Below are positions 1-9,002 of a DNA stretch of 64,000 nt, piece after piece. Numbering within the stretch: the first letter of the stretch is position 1; every line of letters starts with the position of its first letter. Location: assembly GCA_021295785.1 (NCBI GenBank), contig JAGWBR010000002.1, forward strand, positions 64,376-128,375, given 5' to 3'. Below the pieces are notes generated by a model that worked only from the letters and a program-made list of their open reading frames with translations, did no database searches and was not told the origin of the DNA. A program made the position numbers and the translations under genes. The stretch is from Gemmatimonadota bacterium (GTDB taxonomy: Bacteria > Gemmatimonadota > Gemmatimonadetes > Palauibacterales > Palauibacteraceae).

Positions 1-586
1 CGTCCAGGTGGGCCTGAACGGCCCGGTTCAGAGTCTGTGCCGAGACGAGATCCCGTCCGAACGGTTTTTCCAGAACCACGCGTGTCCACCCGCCAGACTC
101 GGTTAGCCCGGATTCCGCCAGGAGTTCGACGGTCTCGGCGAAGCTGCTGGGCGGGATAGCGAGGTAAAACACGCGGTTGCCCGGGAGGTTGTACTCCTTC
201 TCAATCTCTTTGACCCGTTTGGCCAGGTCCTCGTAGAGCTCCGGCGTGCTCTCCGGCATCGCATGGTAGAAGAGGCGCGCAGCGGGGACATCGCTCAGGT
301 CGTCCGACGAGAAGCCCGCCGCCTTGAGTTGTTCCAGGGCCCATTCCCGGAACCACTCGTCACCCCGGTCGCATTCGCGGGCTACGGCGATCAGCGCCCT
401 GTCATTGCCTAGCCTGCCCTCGGCCGCCAGACGGCGCAGCGCCGGGAAGAGCTTCTTCCGGCTAAGGTCGCCCGTGCCCCCCAGAATCACGAAAAGGTGA
501 GGTTCGACATTCTGACCGTGTTGGAACATGCCGGGAGAACCGGCTCCCGCAATGGTCTCCGCGGCCAGGTCGTGGGGTGACGTCAT
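1..586 (-). CDS. zwf: Glucose-6-phosphate 1-dehydrogenase, N-terminal part (cut by window edge)
   Basis: This is the first enzyme of the oxidative pentose phosphate pathway, oxidising glucose 6-phosphate to 6-phosphogluconolactone with NADP+. About 195 N-terminal codons are visible. The nucleotide-binding motif GGTGDLSRKKL lies near residues 36-46 and the family motif EKPFGRDL near residue 175. The gene is absent from the ORF track only because its stop lies left of the window. The ATG overlaps the TGA of gnd (ATGA), so it is translationally coupled to the upstream gnd. A roughly 20-residue leader precedes the Rossmann fold and could mean a slightly later start. Confidence 0.95.
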   Translation of the reverse strand, partial: MTSPHDLAAETIAGAGSPGMFQHGQNVEPHLFVILGGTGDLSRKKLFPALRRLAAEGRLGNDRALIAVARECDRGDEWFREWALEQLKAAGFSSDDLSDVPAARLFYHAMPESTPELYEDLAKRVKEIEKEYNLPGNRVFYLAIPPSSFAETVELLAESGLTESGGWTRVVLEKPFGRDLVSAQTLNRAVQAHLD

Positions 587-1491
587 TTTTCCTCAACTAT
601 TGCGTGCCCGCCAAATTGGTTGCGAAGCGCGGAGAGCAGCCTGTCAGCGTACGACTCCGAGTCACGCGAACGGAAACGGGCCATCAGCGAAAGCGTGATG
701 ACCGGAGCGGCGACATCCAAATCGATGGCGTCGAACACGGTCCATCGGCCCTCTCCCGAGTCCGAAACGTAGGGCGCGATGTCGCCGAGCGATTGATCCC
801 CCGAGAGCGCACGCTCGGTGAGATCCAGCAACCAGGACCGGACGACCGACCCATGCTGCCAAATCTGGGCAACCTGTTGCAGGTCCAGATCGAATCCCTC
901 GCGGCGGCGCATTATGGCGAAGCCCTCCGCGAACGCCTGCATCATCCCGTATTCGATGCCGTTGTGTACCATCTTCACAAAGTGTCCGGCACCGCTCGGT
1001 CCCACCCGCCCCCAGCCCCTGTCGGCGGCGGGCGCCAGCGTCTCCAGCGCGGGTCGAAGCACTTCAACGTGCTCTTCAGCACCGCCGACCATCAGCGAGT
1101 ATCCCTCGGCCAGCCCCCACACGCCGCCGCTGGTTCCGCAGTCAACGTAACCCAACCCGGTTTCGGCCAGCTCGGCCCCCCGGCGCACGGTGTCGACGTA
1201 CCGAGAGTTGCCGCCGTCGATGATGATGTCACCGGGCTCCAGGCACGGGCGGAGAGTTGCGATCGTAGCGTCTACCGGACCGCCCGCGGGAACCATGATC
1301 CACACGGCGCGCGGAACGGCGAGGCGGGAGCAAAGGTCTTCAAGCCCCGTCGCACCCTCCGCGCCTTCCGCGACGACCGAGGCCACCGTGTCTGGATCAA
1401 GGTCAAACGCCACGACGTGATGGCCGCCCCGTAGCAGCCGCCGAACCATGTTGGCCCCCATCTTCCCGAGACCGACCATTCCCAGTTTCAT
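583..1491 (-). CDS. gnd: 6-phosphogluconate dehydrogenase, decarboxylating (short form)
   Basis: Converts 6-phosphogluconate to ribulose 5-phosphate and CO2 with reduction of NAD(P)+. The 302-aa protein begins with a Rossmann motif VGLGKMG (residues 6-12), has IDGGNS near 91-96 and GAGHFVKMVHNGIEY with the catalytic lysine. At about 300 aa it belongs to the short GndA/YqeC-type class, which often prefers NAD+; the preference here is inferred. I chose the ATG at 1491 rather than the upstream one in the ORF track because GGAGG sits 6 nt before it and the protein then begins directly at the fold. It lies between pgi and zwf in one operon. Confidence 0.95.
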   Translation of the reverse strand: MKLGMVGLGKMGANMVRRLLRGGHHVVAFDLDPDTVASVVAEGAEGATGLEDLCSRLAVPRAVWIMVPAGGPVDATIATLRPCLEPGDIIIDGGNSRYVDTVRRGAELAETGLGYVDCGTSGGVWGLAEGYSLMVGGAEEHVEVLRPALETLAPAADRGWGRVGPSGAGHFVKMVHNGIEYGMMQAFAEGFAIMRRREGFDLDLQQVAQIWQHGSVVRSWLLDLTERALSGDQSLGDIAPYVSDSGEGRWTVFDAIDLDVAAPVITLSLMARFRSRDSESYADRLLSALRNQFGGHAIVEEK

Positions 1492-1529
1492 CAACGCCCT
1501 CCGTATTTCATCAAGGTCTGCCGTCAAGT

Positions 1530-3212
1530 TCAGCCACTGCCGGAAATCACCTCGGCCGCGCGGCCAATCGCCCCCCCCGCCCCCCCCGGGTCGGATTCCG
1601 AGACGGTGAGACGTAGCGCCCGCCTGGACCGCTGGCCGAGTGCCGCAAAGTCCGCGCGCGACTGGGCCGAGATAAGCTCTCCGAACGTGAAATCGGACTC
1701 GGGAACATGGACGTGGGGGGAAGCGTCGTCCACTATCTGCAGGAACACCCCGTTGTTGGCTCCGCCCTTGTGCAGCTGGCCCGTGGAATGAAGGAACCTC
1801 GGGCCGTAGCCGAGTGTGGTTGCCGCGCCCGTGGCACCCGTGACCGCTGTCCGCAGTTGCTGAAGGGCCTCGCTCTCGTCATCTCCCCCCGGCAGGAACG
1901 CCTGGATCGCCACGTAGTCGCCGGGTTCAACAAGCGCCATGAACTCTGACAGAGCGCGCGCGGCATCCTCTGGCTCGGAACTGTCGCCCTCGTACTCACC
2001 TTCGCCGTCCTCCGAGAGGTTCTCGCCGGCGAGGGCTTTTGCGGTGAGCGCCTTTGCCAGCCCCACGTCGGGTTGATTGAACGGATGGACCCCCAGGGCG
2101 GCGCCGGCCATCGCCACGGCGACCTCCCACAAGAAGAACAGCCCGCCAACATCCGACGGCTCGTCCATCCGCAGGTTGATGACGGGATGGCCGGCTGCCG
2201 CCAATTCCTCAACCAGTGTGGCCGCGGTGTCTGGTTCACCCCAACGCTCGGCTTCCTCGCGAGCCTGGTCGGAATCCAGCAGTCCCACGATCACGCGGTC
2301 ACCGCCGTAAGCGCCGACCGGCAGAAGCGGTTCGCCCGCAATCGGCACGAGGCCCTTGCCGTCTTTGCCGAGGCTCTCGGCAATCAGCTGCTCCGCCCAA
2401 TCGGGGAATGCCCGCCAGCGCGGCGACGTGAGGAAGGTCACCTTGTCCCGGCCCGCCTCTGCCGCGACCGACAATGCCGCGCCCAGGGCGAGACCGACGT
2501 TTTCCGGTCCACTCGCGCGGCACAGCCCGGCCGCATCTTCCGCCGACTCAACCAACGGCCGCAGGTCGATCCCCGACAAGCCGGCGGGTGCAAGCCCGAA
2601 CGCCGAGAGTGCCGAGAACCGGCCGCCCACCTCGGGAGGGGTCTCGATCACGGCCCTGAACCCGCGTTCACGGCCCAGCGCGACCAGCGGGGTACCCGGA
2701 TCGGTTAGCGCGATAAAGTGGGGGCCCGGTTCGCCAACGGCTTCCCGGGTCCGAGACCAGAAATGCCTGAACAACGAAAGGGTCTCGATGGTGGTGCCGG
2801 ATTTGCTGGCCACCAGGAAAACGGTCCGGGCGGGTTCGAGTTGCTCGGCGGCCCGCACCGCCGACGGATGTGTGGTGTCCAGGACCGTCAAATGAGGTCC
2901 GTCGCCGTCGAGCGTTGTTGCCATCGTCTCCGGGGCCAGGCTCGACCCCCCCATTCCCAGGAGCACGATATCGGTGACCCAGAAGGGGATCTCGCTCTTG
3001 ATCCGGCCGATCTCCGCCACGACGGCGTCGGCATCGCGGGGCAAATCAAGCCAACCCAGCCGGTCGCCCAACTCCGGCGTATCAGAGGCACCGCCCCACA
3101 GACCCGGGTTCCCGGCCCACAGCTTTTCGGCGGCCCCGCTCTCCCGCCAGCGGGCCAGCAGGCGCCCGACCGCCGGTTCCGCACTCCCTGCCCGAACGTC
3201 TAGTTCAATCAT
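1530..3212 (-). CDS. pgi: Glucose-6-phosphate isomerase
   Basis: Interconverts glucose 6-phosphate and fructose 6-phosphate. The 560-aa protein carries the sugar-phosphate-binding segments GMGGSSLAPE (about residues 87-96) and VASKSGTTIETLS, and later PFNQPDVGLAK and HSTGQLHKGGANNG, a variant typical of the isomerase half of transaldolase/isomerase fusions. No transaldolase domain is attached here. GAGGACTCGAG precedes the ATG. It sits 27 nt after fhs and 38 nt before gnd on the same strand, so pgi-gnd-zwf is probably a co-transcribed hexose-phosphate/NADPH module. Confidence 0.95.
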   Translation of the reverse strand: MIELDVRAGSAEPAVGRLLARWRESGAAEKLWAGNPGLWGGASDTPELGDRLGWLDLPRDADAVVAEIGRIKSEIPFWVTDIVLLGMGGSSLAPETMATTLDGDGPHLTVLDTTHPSAVRAAEQLEPARTVFLVASKSGTTIETLSLFRHFWSRTREAVGEPGPHFIALTDPGTPLVALGRERGFRAVIETPPEVGGRFSALSAFGLAPAGLSGIDLRPLVESAEDAAGLCRASGPENVGLALGAALSVAAEAGRDKVTFLTSPRWRAFPDWAEQLIAESLGKDGKGLVPIAGEPLLPVGAYGGDRVIVGLLDSDQAREEAERWGEPDTAATLVEELAAAGHPVINLRMDEPSDVGGLFFLWEVAVAMAGAALGVHPFNQPDVGLAKALTAKALAGENLSEDGEGEYEGDSSEPEDAARALSEFMALVEPGDYVAIQAFLPGGDDESEALQQLRTAVTGATGAATTLGYGPRFLHSTGQLHKGGANNGVFLQIVDDASPHVHVPESDFTFGELISAQSRADFAALGQRSRRALRLTVSESDPGGAGGAIGRAAEVISGSG

Positions 3213-3239
3213 CTCGAGTCCTCGCTCGCCGAAGGCAGC

Positions 3240-4907
3240 TCAGAACAGGCCGACCACCGATCCGTCCTTTTCGATCCTAATGGCCTCGGCTGCCGGGACC
3301 TTTGGCAGCCCCGGCATGGTCATGACCGATCCGGCCCGGGCCACGACAAAACCAGCCCCGGCCGAAGGCGTCACTTCCTGGATCGTAATCCTGAACCCGG
3401 TGGGCCGGCCGCGAAGCGTGGGGTTGTCGCTGAGGCTGTTGGGGGTCTTGGCGATGCAGACCGGCGTCTTGTCCAGACCGCTGACCTCCAGCATCGTAAT
3501 GTCGCGCAGGGCCTTCGCGGCGTAGTCGACTCCGTCCGCGGTGTAAACGGTCCGCGCGATGGTCTCGATCTTGTCCTGGATCGAATCCTGGACGGCGTAC
3601 TTGGGACGGAAATTGGCCTGACCCGAATCCAGCGCGGCCATGACCTCCCTGGCCAGGTCTTCGCACCCGGCCCCGCCGTGCGCGTGCCCCTCGGACCGGG
3701 CCGACCGGACGCCGAAACGCGCACATCCCTCCTCGACGACTCGCAGCTCTTCCTCGGAGTCGGTCCCGAACTGATTAATGGCCACCACGGGCTCCAACCC
3801 GAATCCCCTGATGTTGTCTACGTGCGCCTCGAGGTTGTCCAGCCCCCGGGCCACCGATTCCGAGTCGGGTTTCGCGAGTTCGTCGCGCTTCGAGCCTCCG
3901 TGGAGTTTCAGCGCCCTGATCGTCGCGACGAGGGCCACCGCCTCGGGACTGAGGCCTCCGGCCCGGCACTTGATGTCGAAGAACTTCTCCGCCCCCAGGT
4001 CGGATCCGAATCCGGCCTCGGTTACCACCACCTCGCCGAACGCCAGCCCGGCCCTGGTGGCCATGAGCGAGTTGCAGCCGTGGGCGATGTTCGCGAACGG
4101 TCCACCGTGCACGAACGCCGGTGTCCCCTCGAGGGTCTGCACCAGGTTCGGTCCCATCGCTTCCCGCAGCAACAGGGTCATGGCACCGGCCACCTTCATA
4201 CCCGCTGCGCGCACGGGCTCGCCGTCATGAGAATAGCCGACGATGATCCTGGCCAGCCGTCCCTCCAAATCTTCCAGACTGGAGGCAAGGCAGAAAATGG
4301 CCATGATCTCGGATGCCGCCGTAATCAGGAAACCGTCCTGCCGCGGCATCCCGCTGAGGCGACCCCCGAGCCCGATTACGATGTTGCGTAGCGCCCGGTC
4401 GTTCATGTCCACGGCGCGCTTCCAGGTGACTTGCCGGTGGTCGATGCCCAACCGGTTGCCCTGTTGCAGGTGGTTGTCCAGCGCGGCAGACAACAGCGCG
4501 TGGGTGGAGGTGATCGCATGCAGGTCGCCGGTGAAGTGCAGATTGATGTCGGCCATCGGGATCACCTGCGAGTAACCCCCGCCCGCAGCCCCCCCCTTCA
4601 TGCCGAACACCGGACCCAGGCTCGGCTCGCGGATGCACAGCACCGCCTCCTTGCCGATGCGCCGCAGGCCGTCCGCCAACCCTACCGCCACGGTTGTCTT
4701 GCCTTCTCCCGCGGGCGTCGGAGTCATTCCCGTCACCAGGACGAGGCGTGCCTTTCCCGGCTCTCGGGCGAAAACCGTCTCGGGGCGGACTTTCGCCTTG
4801 AAATGCCCGTATTGTTCCAGTTGTTCCGGGCCCAGATCCAGCTTGGCCCCGATTTCTCGAATTGGTTTGGGTGCGGTTGCTTCCGCGATTTGTACGTCGC
4901 TCAGCAT
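3240..4907 (-). CDS. fhs: Formate--tetrahydrofolate ligase
   Basis: ATP-dependent ligation of formate to tetrahydrofolate, giving 10-formyl-THF for purine and initiator tRNA formylation. The 555-aa length matches the family. Visible motifs are the P-loop TPTPAGEGKTT near residue 62, GGGYSQVIPMADINLHFTGD, KCRAGGLSPEAVALVATIRA and VVAINQFGTDSEEE. It starts 12 nt after the stop of the symporter gene and is followed closely by pgi, so it is probably part of the same transcript. Identification is secure. Confidence 0.97.
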   Translation of the reverse strand: MLSDVQIAEATAPKPIREIGAKLDLGPEQLEQYGHFKAKVRPETVFAREPGKARLVLVTGMTPTPAGEGKTTVAVGLADGLRRIGKEAVLCIREPSLGPVFGMKGGAAGGGYSQVIPMADINLHFTGDLHAITSTHALLSAALDNHLQQGNRLGIDHRQVTWKRAVDMNDRALRNIVIGLGGRLSGMPRQDGFLITAASEIMAIFCLASSLEDLEGRLARIIVGYSHDGEPVRAAGMKVAGAMTLLLREAMGPNLVQTLEGTPAFVHGGPFANIAHGCNSLMATRAGLAFGEVVVTEAGFGSDLGAEKFFDIKCRAGGLSPEAVALVATIRALKLHGGSKRDELAKPDSESVARGLDNLEAHVDNIRGFGLEPVVAINQFGTDSEEELRVVEEGCARFGVRSARSEGHAHGGAGCEDLAREVMAALDSGQANFRPKYAVQDSIQDKIETIARTVYTADGVDYAAKALRDITMLEVSGLDKTPVCIAKTPNSLSDNPTLRGRPTGFRITIQEVTPSAGAGFVVARAGSVMTMPGLPKVPAAEAIRIEKDGSVVGLF

Positions 4908-4919
4908 AGTCGTTCTTGC

Positions 4920-6629
4920 CTACCGGGTTGCATGTTCAGGCGAGCCGCCGCGCTCCGATGTGACCAGCGAAATGAGCAGGGCGGAGGCAACGGTTACCCC
5001 TGTACCGACAACATTGTACCACAGCCAGGCGATTTCGGTCAGGTACGACGCGGCCAACACCGACAGCATTCCGGCCAACAGCCCGAAAAACGCGGCCGGC
5101 GGAGTTGCTCGTTTCGCGAAGAACGCCAGCAGGAACACGCCGAGAAGGGACCCGTAGAACAGCGACCCCACCCGGTTCACAGCCTCGATCAGCGAGCCCA
5201 ATTGACCAGCGTAGAGGGCAAAACCGGCGGCGAGTGCGCCCCAGCATGCCGTGGCGGTCCGCGAGGCGACAAGGCATTCCCGGTCGCTGGCGTTCGGTCG
5301 AAGGTGGCGCTTGTAAACATCCATGACCGAAGCGCTCGTGAGGGCGGTGAGTTCGGAGTCGAGCGATGACATAGCTGCCGCGAAGATCACCGCGATCAGA
5401 AGCCCGAGCAGGCCGGCCGGGACGAAGCTCACGAGGTATGTCGGAAACACGTAGTTCACGTCACTGGTGGCGGCCCCCGTTGCCTCGGCAGTCAGCGCAC
5501 GCGACTCGGCGCGCAGGCTCTGCATTTCTTCGTTCCTGGCGGCCATGCGGCTCGCGGCTTCTTGTTCCTGGTCCAGCGCTCCCGTTCGACGGGCGGCCAG
5601 CGCGTCCATGGTAGCGGCCAGCCGGGCCGAATGAGCCCGTTGGTGGAGCACTTCAAGCTCTTCCAGCCTCGGCCCCTGCTCGCTACGGGCCACCGTCTCG
5701 CGCTCGGCCGTGTTGAACACCAGTGGTTGCGGTTCGAAATGATAGAACACGAACAGCATGACCCCGATGGCCAGGATCGCTGCTTGCATCGGGACCTTGA
5801 GGACCGCGTTGAACAGAAGCGACACGCGACTCTGCCGAAGCGAACGCGCCGTCAGGTAACGCTGCACCTGGCTCTGATCAGCGCCGAAATAACCCATCGC
5901 CAGGAACAGCCCCCCGATCAGCCCGGACCACAGAGTGAACCGGTTGGACGGGTCCCACGACAGGTCGATGGCCTGCCACATCCCGTGGACGCCGCCGACA
6001 TAGGCTGCGTCAGCCACCCCGACTCCCTCGGGCAACGTGCCGAACAAGACGAACAGCGCGGCCGCGATCCCCGCGAAGAGCACCAGCATCTGCACCACAT
6101 CGGTCCAGATCACGGCCGTCATGCCGCCCATCAACGTGTACCCGACCGTGACAGCGCCCATGATCATGATGGTGGTGGTCTCGCTCCATCCCATTATCAC
6201 CGAGAGGACGATGGAAGGGGCGTAGAGCACGATTCCCGCCGACATGCCGCGCGAGACCATGAAGAAAATACTGGCCGCCGTGCGCGTTCGGGCGTCAAAC
6301 CTGCGCTCCAGGTACTCGTACGCCGTAAAGACCTTGGCCCGGTAGAACGCGGGGGCGAAAGTCACCGAGATGATCACCATGGCCAGCGGGAGCCCGAAGT
6401 AGAACTGCAGGAACTCCATGCCCTCGCCGAAGGCCTGCCCGGTGGTCCCGATGTACGTGATTGCGCTGGCCTGAGTGGCCATGACCGACAGCCCGATTGC
6501 GAGTCCGCCCATGCGCCGGTTCGCAAGGAGGTAACCTTCGACGCCCCGGTTTTGCCGGCTGTGGAGCCATGCGAACGCAATGACCGCGGCGAAGTAAAGG
6601 GCGAACACCAACCAGTCGATGGAACTCAC
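4920..6629 (-). CDS. Sodium:solute symporter (SSS family)
   Basis: A Na+-coupled transporter of about 569 aa with roughly a dozen membrane segments; the substrate cannot be read from sequence. It begins SSIDWLVFALYFAAVIAF, then has the SSS-like stretch YLLANRRMGGLAIGLSVMATQ. I chose the GTG at 6629 because the 120 residues upstream in the ORF track are proline/arginine-rich and non-membrane. A charged, coiled-coil-like segment of about 85 residues (from roughly residue 305, rich in Glu, Arg and Ala) is inserted between helices. First gene of the minus-strand run leading to fhs-pgi-gnd-zwf and divergent from the outer-membrane-like gene. Confidence 0.88.
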   Translation of the reverse strand: MSSIDWLVFALYFAAVIAFAWLHSRQNRGVEGYLLANRRMGGLAIGLSVMATQASAITYIGTTGQAFGEGMEFLQFYFGLPLAMVIISVTFAPAFYRAKVFTAYEYLERRFDARTRTAASIFFMVSRGMSAGIVLYAPSIVLSVIMGWSETTTIMIMGAVTVGYTLMGGMTAVIWTDVVQMLVLFAGIAAALFVLFGTLPEGVGVADAAYVGGVHGMWQAIDLSWDPSNRFTLWSGLIGGLFLAMGYFGADQSQVQRYLTARSLRQSRVSLLFNAVLKVPMQAAILAIGVMLFVFYHFEPQPLVFNTAERETVARSEQGPRLEELEVLHQRAHSARLAATMDALAARRTGALDQEQEAASRMAARNEEMQSLRAESRALTAEATGAATSDVNYVFPTYLVSFVPAGLLGLLIAVIFAAAMSSLDSELTALTSASVMDVYKRHLRPNASDRECLVASRTATACWGALAAGFALYAGQLGSLIEAVNRVGSLFYGSLLGVFLLAFFAKRATPPAAFFGLLAGMLSVLAASYLTEIAWLWYNVVGTGVTVASALLISLVTSERGGSPEHATR

Positions 6630-6843
6630 GCGGCGATGGCCGGGGCGAGGGCGGCCGCCGCCCGATTCGGGAGCCCGCCCTGCTTGCTGGATCGCATGCG
6701 GGAAACTACCCGTGCAGGGCCGTGATCGCAGGCGTTTGACAGGTCCGCGGACAGCCGCAATCATGGCGCCGGCGCCGGCGTGAACGCCATGTTGGATGGA
6801 GCATGAACGAATGAGGGGCTGCCCCCCGGGGGTCGGGCCGCCG

Positions 6844-7722
6844 GTGAAGGCCATCGCCAAACAGGGGAGGTTGGGGACGCATACGAAGATGATTGCCGGA
6901 GCCGCCGCGTTGGTGCTGGCCGGCGTGGCCACGCCCTTTCCGGTAGAAACCCAGCTCAGGCGCGGGGCAGCCATCCAGCCGCTGGCCACCGTGGCGGGAG
7001 GCGATTTTGTGTTTGGCGCCGGTGTCTCCGCCAGGCGCGACGCCGGGTTCCCGCTGAGCGGCCTGACCGGCGACCTCTACTCGTACGCAGCGCTGCACGC
7101 GGCCTACGGGTTCGCGGACAGGGCCGTGTTCGAAATCACGGGAACTCTGGCCAGCGTGCTCCGCGTCGAGTCAGCGGGGTTGGAACCCCCGGCACCCGTG
7201 GAGGGAGCGGGACCGGGGAGCCGGCTGACCGATGTGGGTGACTTCGAGCTCGCAGTTACATTTCTACCCGGCCGGCTGGGTGGATTGCGTTTCGGCGGGT
7301 ACCTGGCCGCCAAACTCCCCAACGCCACCGAGGCCAGCGGGATCGGGACGAACACGACCGACGTGACCTTCGGGGGCGCCGGTGCGTGGGGCGGGAGTGA
7401 GTGGCAGCTGACCTGGCGCGCCGGAGTGAGTATTCTGCAGGTGCCTGCCCAGGTGTTCGAGCAGAGCGATGTATTCGCCTACGCGGCGGAGTGGCTCTGG
7501 TCGCCGGCCGGGAGCGTTCGGGTGGCGGTGGGAACCCGGGGACTGGCCAACACTCGGCCCACGGTGCGGGTCGGGACCGAAGACACCGGAGAAGCGCTCC
7601 TCAGCGGGGAATGGCGTCTGGGAAACTGGGTGCTCGACATAACGGGCGGCCGCGGGTACACAACCCGGTCCGGGTCCTGGACGGCGGGCGCCGGTGTCGC
7701 TTACCGAATTACCAATAACTGA
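6844..7722 (+). CDS. Putative outer-membrane beta-barrel protein
   Basis: A protein of about 292 aa that I do not recognise by family. The N-terminus looks like a signal peptide: a Lys/Arg-containing start followed by MIAGAAALVLAGVATPFPV. The mature part is rich in Gly, Thr and alternating hydrophobic stretches (FRFGGYL-like, GGAGAWGGSEWQLTWRAG, WLWSPAGSVRVAVGTRG) as in transmembrane beta strands. The GTG at 6844 gives the best n-region; ATG at 6889 is an alternative. It is divergent from the symporter and followed 19 nt later by a cupin gene. Outer-membrane location is inference. Confidence 0.6.
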   Translation: MKAIAKQGRLGTHTKMIAGAAALVLAGVATPFPVETQLRRGAAIQPLATVAGGDFVFGAGVSARRDAGFPLSGLTGDLYSYAALHAAYGFADRAVFEITGTLASVLRVESAGLEPPAPVEGAGPGSRLTDVGDFELAVTFLPGRLGGLRFGGYLAAKLPNATEASGIGTNTTDVTFGGAGAWGGSEWQLTWRAGVSILQVPAQVFEQSDVFAYAAEWLWSPAGSVRVAVGTRGLANTRPTVRVGTEDTGEALLSGEWRLGNWVLDITGGRGYTTRSGSWTAGAGVAYRITNN

Positions 7723-7741
7723 CAACGAAGGGGTAACGCCC

Positions 7742-8128
7742 ATGGCGGACGCGGCACGGCGCGGCAGGCATTTCCGTTGGGACGCAATGGCGCTTGAGGA
7801 CGTAACATCCGGCATCCAGCGCAGGATGGTCACGGGGAAGAAGGCGATGATCGCGCAGGTGTTGTTGGAGAAGGGCGCGGTCGTGCCCGAGCACTCGCAC
7901 GAGAATGAACAGTTCACCTACATTCTTGACGGGGCCCTGCGCCTTTGGCTGGGGACTGGTGCCGACGAAGAGGTGTTCGATGTTCGGTCCGGCGAGATAC
8001 TGCACATTCCGTCGAACCTCCCCCACCGTGCGCTGGCGCTCGAAGACACGCTGGATGTCGACGTTTTCTGCCCTCCGCGCCAAGATTGGCTGGACGGGAC
8101 CGATGATTACTTTCGGCGGAAGGGTTGA
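7742..8128 (+). CDS. Cupin-domain protein
   Basis: A small single-domain cupin (128 aa). The metal-binding first cupin motif is visible as HSHENEQFTYILDG around residues 47-60, and the second around IPSNLPHRA near residue 92. Cupins of this size can be metal-dependent dioxygenases, isomerases or ligand sensors; nothing here decides which. The ATG at 7742 follows AAGGGG, which favours it over the start 16 codons upstream that lies inside the preceding gene. It is tightly followed by an SDR gene, so the two may act on the same small molecule. Confidence 0.85.
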   Translation: MADAARRGRHFRWDAMALEDVTSGIQRRMVTGKKAMIAQVLLEKGAVVPEHSHENEQFTYILDGALRLWLGTGADEEVFDVRSGEILHIPSNLPHRALALEDTLDVDVFCPPRQDWLDGTDDYFRRKG

Positions 8129-8147
8129 ATGAGGGAGGCACGCTGAC

Positions 8148-8939
8148 ATGGATCTGGGACTGGCGGGCCGCACTGCGGTCGTAGCCGCTTCTTCCAAAGG
8201 CCTTGGCGGGGCGGTGGCCGAGGAGTTTGCCGAGGAGGGAGCCAATGTGGTGATGTGTGCCAGGGGCGCGGAGGAATTGGCCGCGGCGGCGGAGTCGGTC
8301 CGGGCCAGGGGGTCCGGCGAGGTCCTGGCGCAGGTTGCCGATCTTTCGGAGCTGGGTGCCGGTGAAGAAGTGGTCCGAAGAGCCATCGAGCGATTTGGCA
8401 CGGTCGATATCCTGGTGAACAACGCGGGTGGCCCCCCTGCGGGGCGGTTCGAAGACCACACCCCGGAGGCGTGGCGCGCCGCCGTGCGGTTGAACCTGGA
8501 GAGCGCGCTGGAGATGACCCGTGCGGCGCTGCCCGCCATGAAAGAGGGCCGGTGGGGAAGGGTCATCAACATCACGTCGGTCAGCGTGAAGGAACCGGTC
8601 GATAATCTGATTTTGTCCAACAGTGTGAGGGCAGCAGTGACCGGGTGGGCCAAGACGCTCTCCAACGAAGTGGCGGCCGACGGAGTGACCGTCAACAACG
8701 TTCTGCCGGGGTTTACCCGTACCCAGCGCATGGAACAGCTGGCCAGTGCCACTGCCGAAAGGACCGGTGCCACCGCCTCCAGCGTGATGGAACAGTGGGA
8801 GAAGGTGATCCCTGCCGGGCGGATGGGAGAGCCCCGCGAGTTCGCCGCGGTCGTGGCTTTCGTGGCGTCGGAGCGGGCCAGCTACTTGAACGGACTTTCG
8901 ATAGCCGTGGACGGCGGCCGGACCCGCGCCCTCTACTAA
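8148..8939 (+). CDS. SDR-family oxidoreductase, non-canonical active site
   Basis: A 263-aa short-chain dehydrogenase/reductase-like protein with a Rossmann N-terminus (ASSKGLGGAVAEEFAEEGA), the structural motif VNNAGGPPAGR, and a C-terminus typical of the fold (YLNGLSIAVDGGRTRALY). The nucleotide motif is ASSKGLG instead of TGxxxGxG, and the usual catalytic YxxxK is replaced by a segment reading LSNSVRAAV. This matches a known SDR-like subgroup with degenerate motifs, so its chemistry cannot be assumed to be 3-oxoacyl-ACP reduction. It sits between the cupin and ferritin genes, all on the plus strand. Confidence 0.85.
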   Translation: MDLGLAGRTAVVAASSKGLGGAVAEEFAEEGANVVMCARGAEELAAAAESVRARGSGEVLAQVADLSELGAGEEVVRRAIERFGTVDILVNNAGGPPAGRFEDHTPEAWRAAVRLNLESALEMTRAALPAMKEGRWGRVINITSVSVKEPVDNLILSNSVRAAVTGWAKTLSNEVAADGVTVNNVLPGFTRTQRMEQLASATAERTGATASSVMEQWEKVIPAGRMGEPREFAAVVAFVASERASYLNGLSIAVDGGRTRALY

Positions 8940-9002
8940 CAGCGCGAACTCTACCCGCGGCGTCCAGAGGACCGCGGCCACGGGACCAAAAGGGAGAACA
9001 GG

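Noticed and set aside
5562-6725. 387-aa plus-strand ORF opposite the symporter
   Set aside because: Gln/His/Arg-rich antisense shadow with no motifs.
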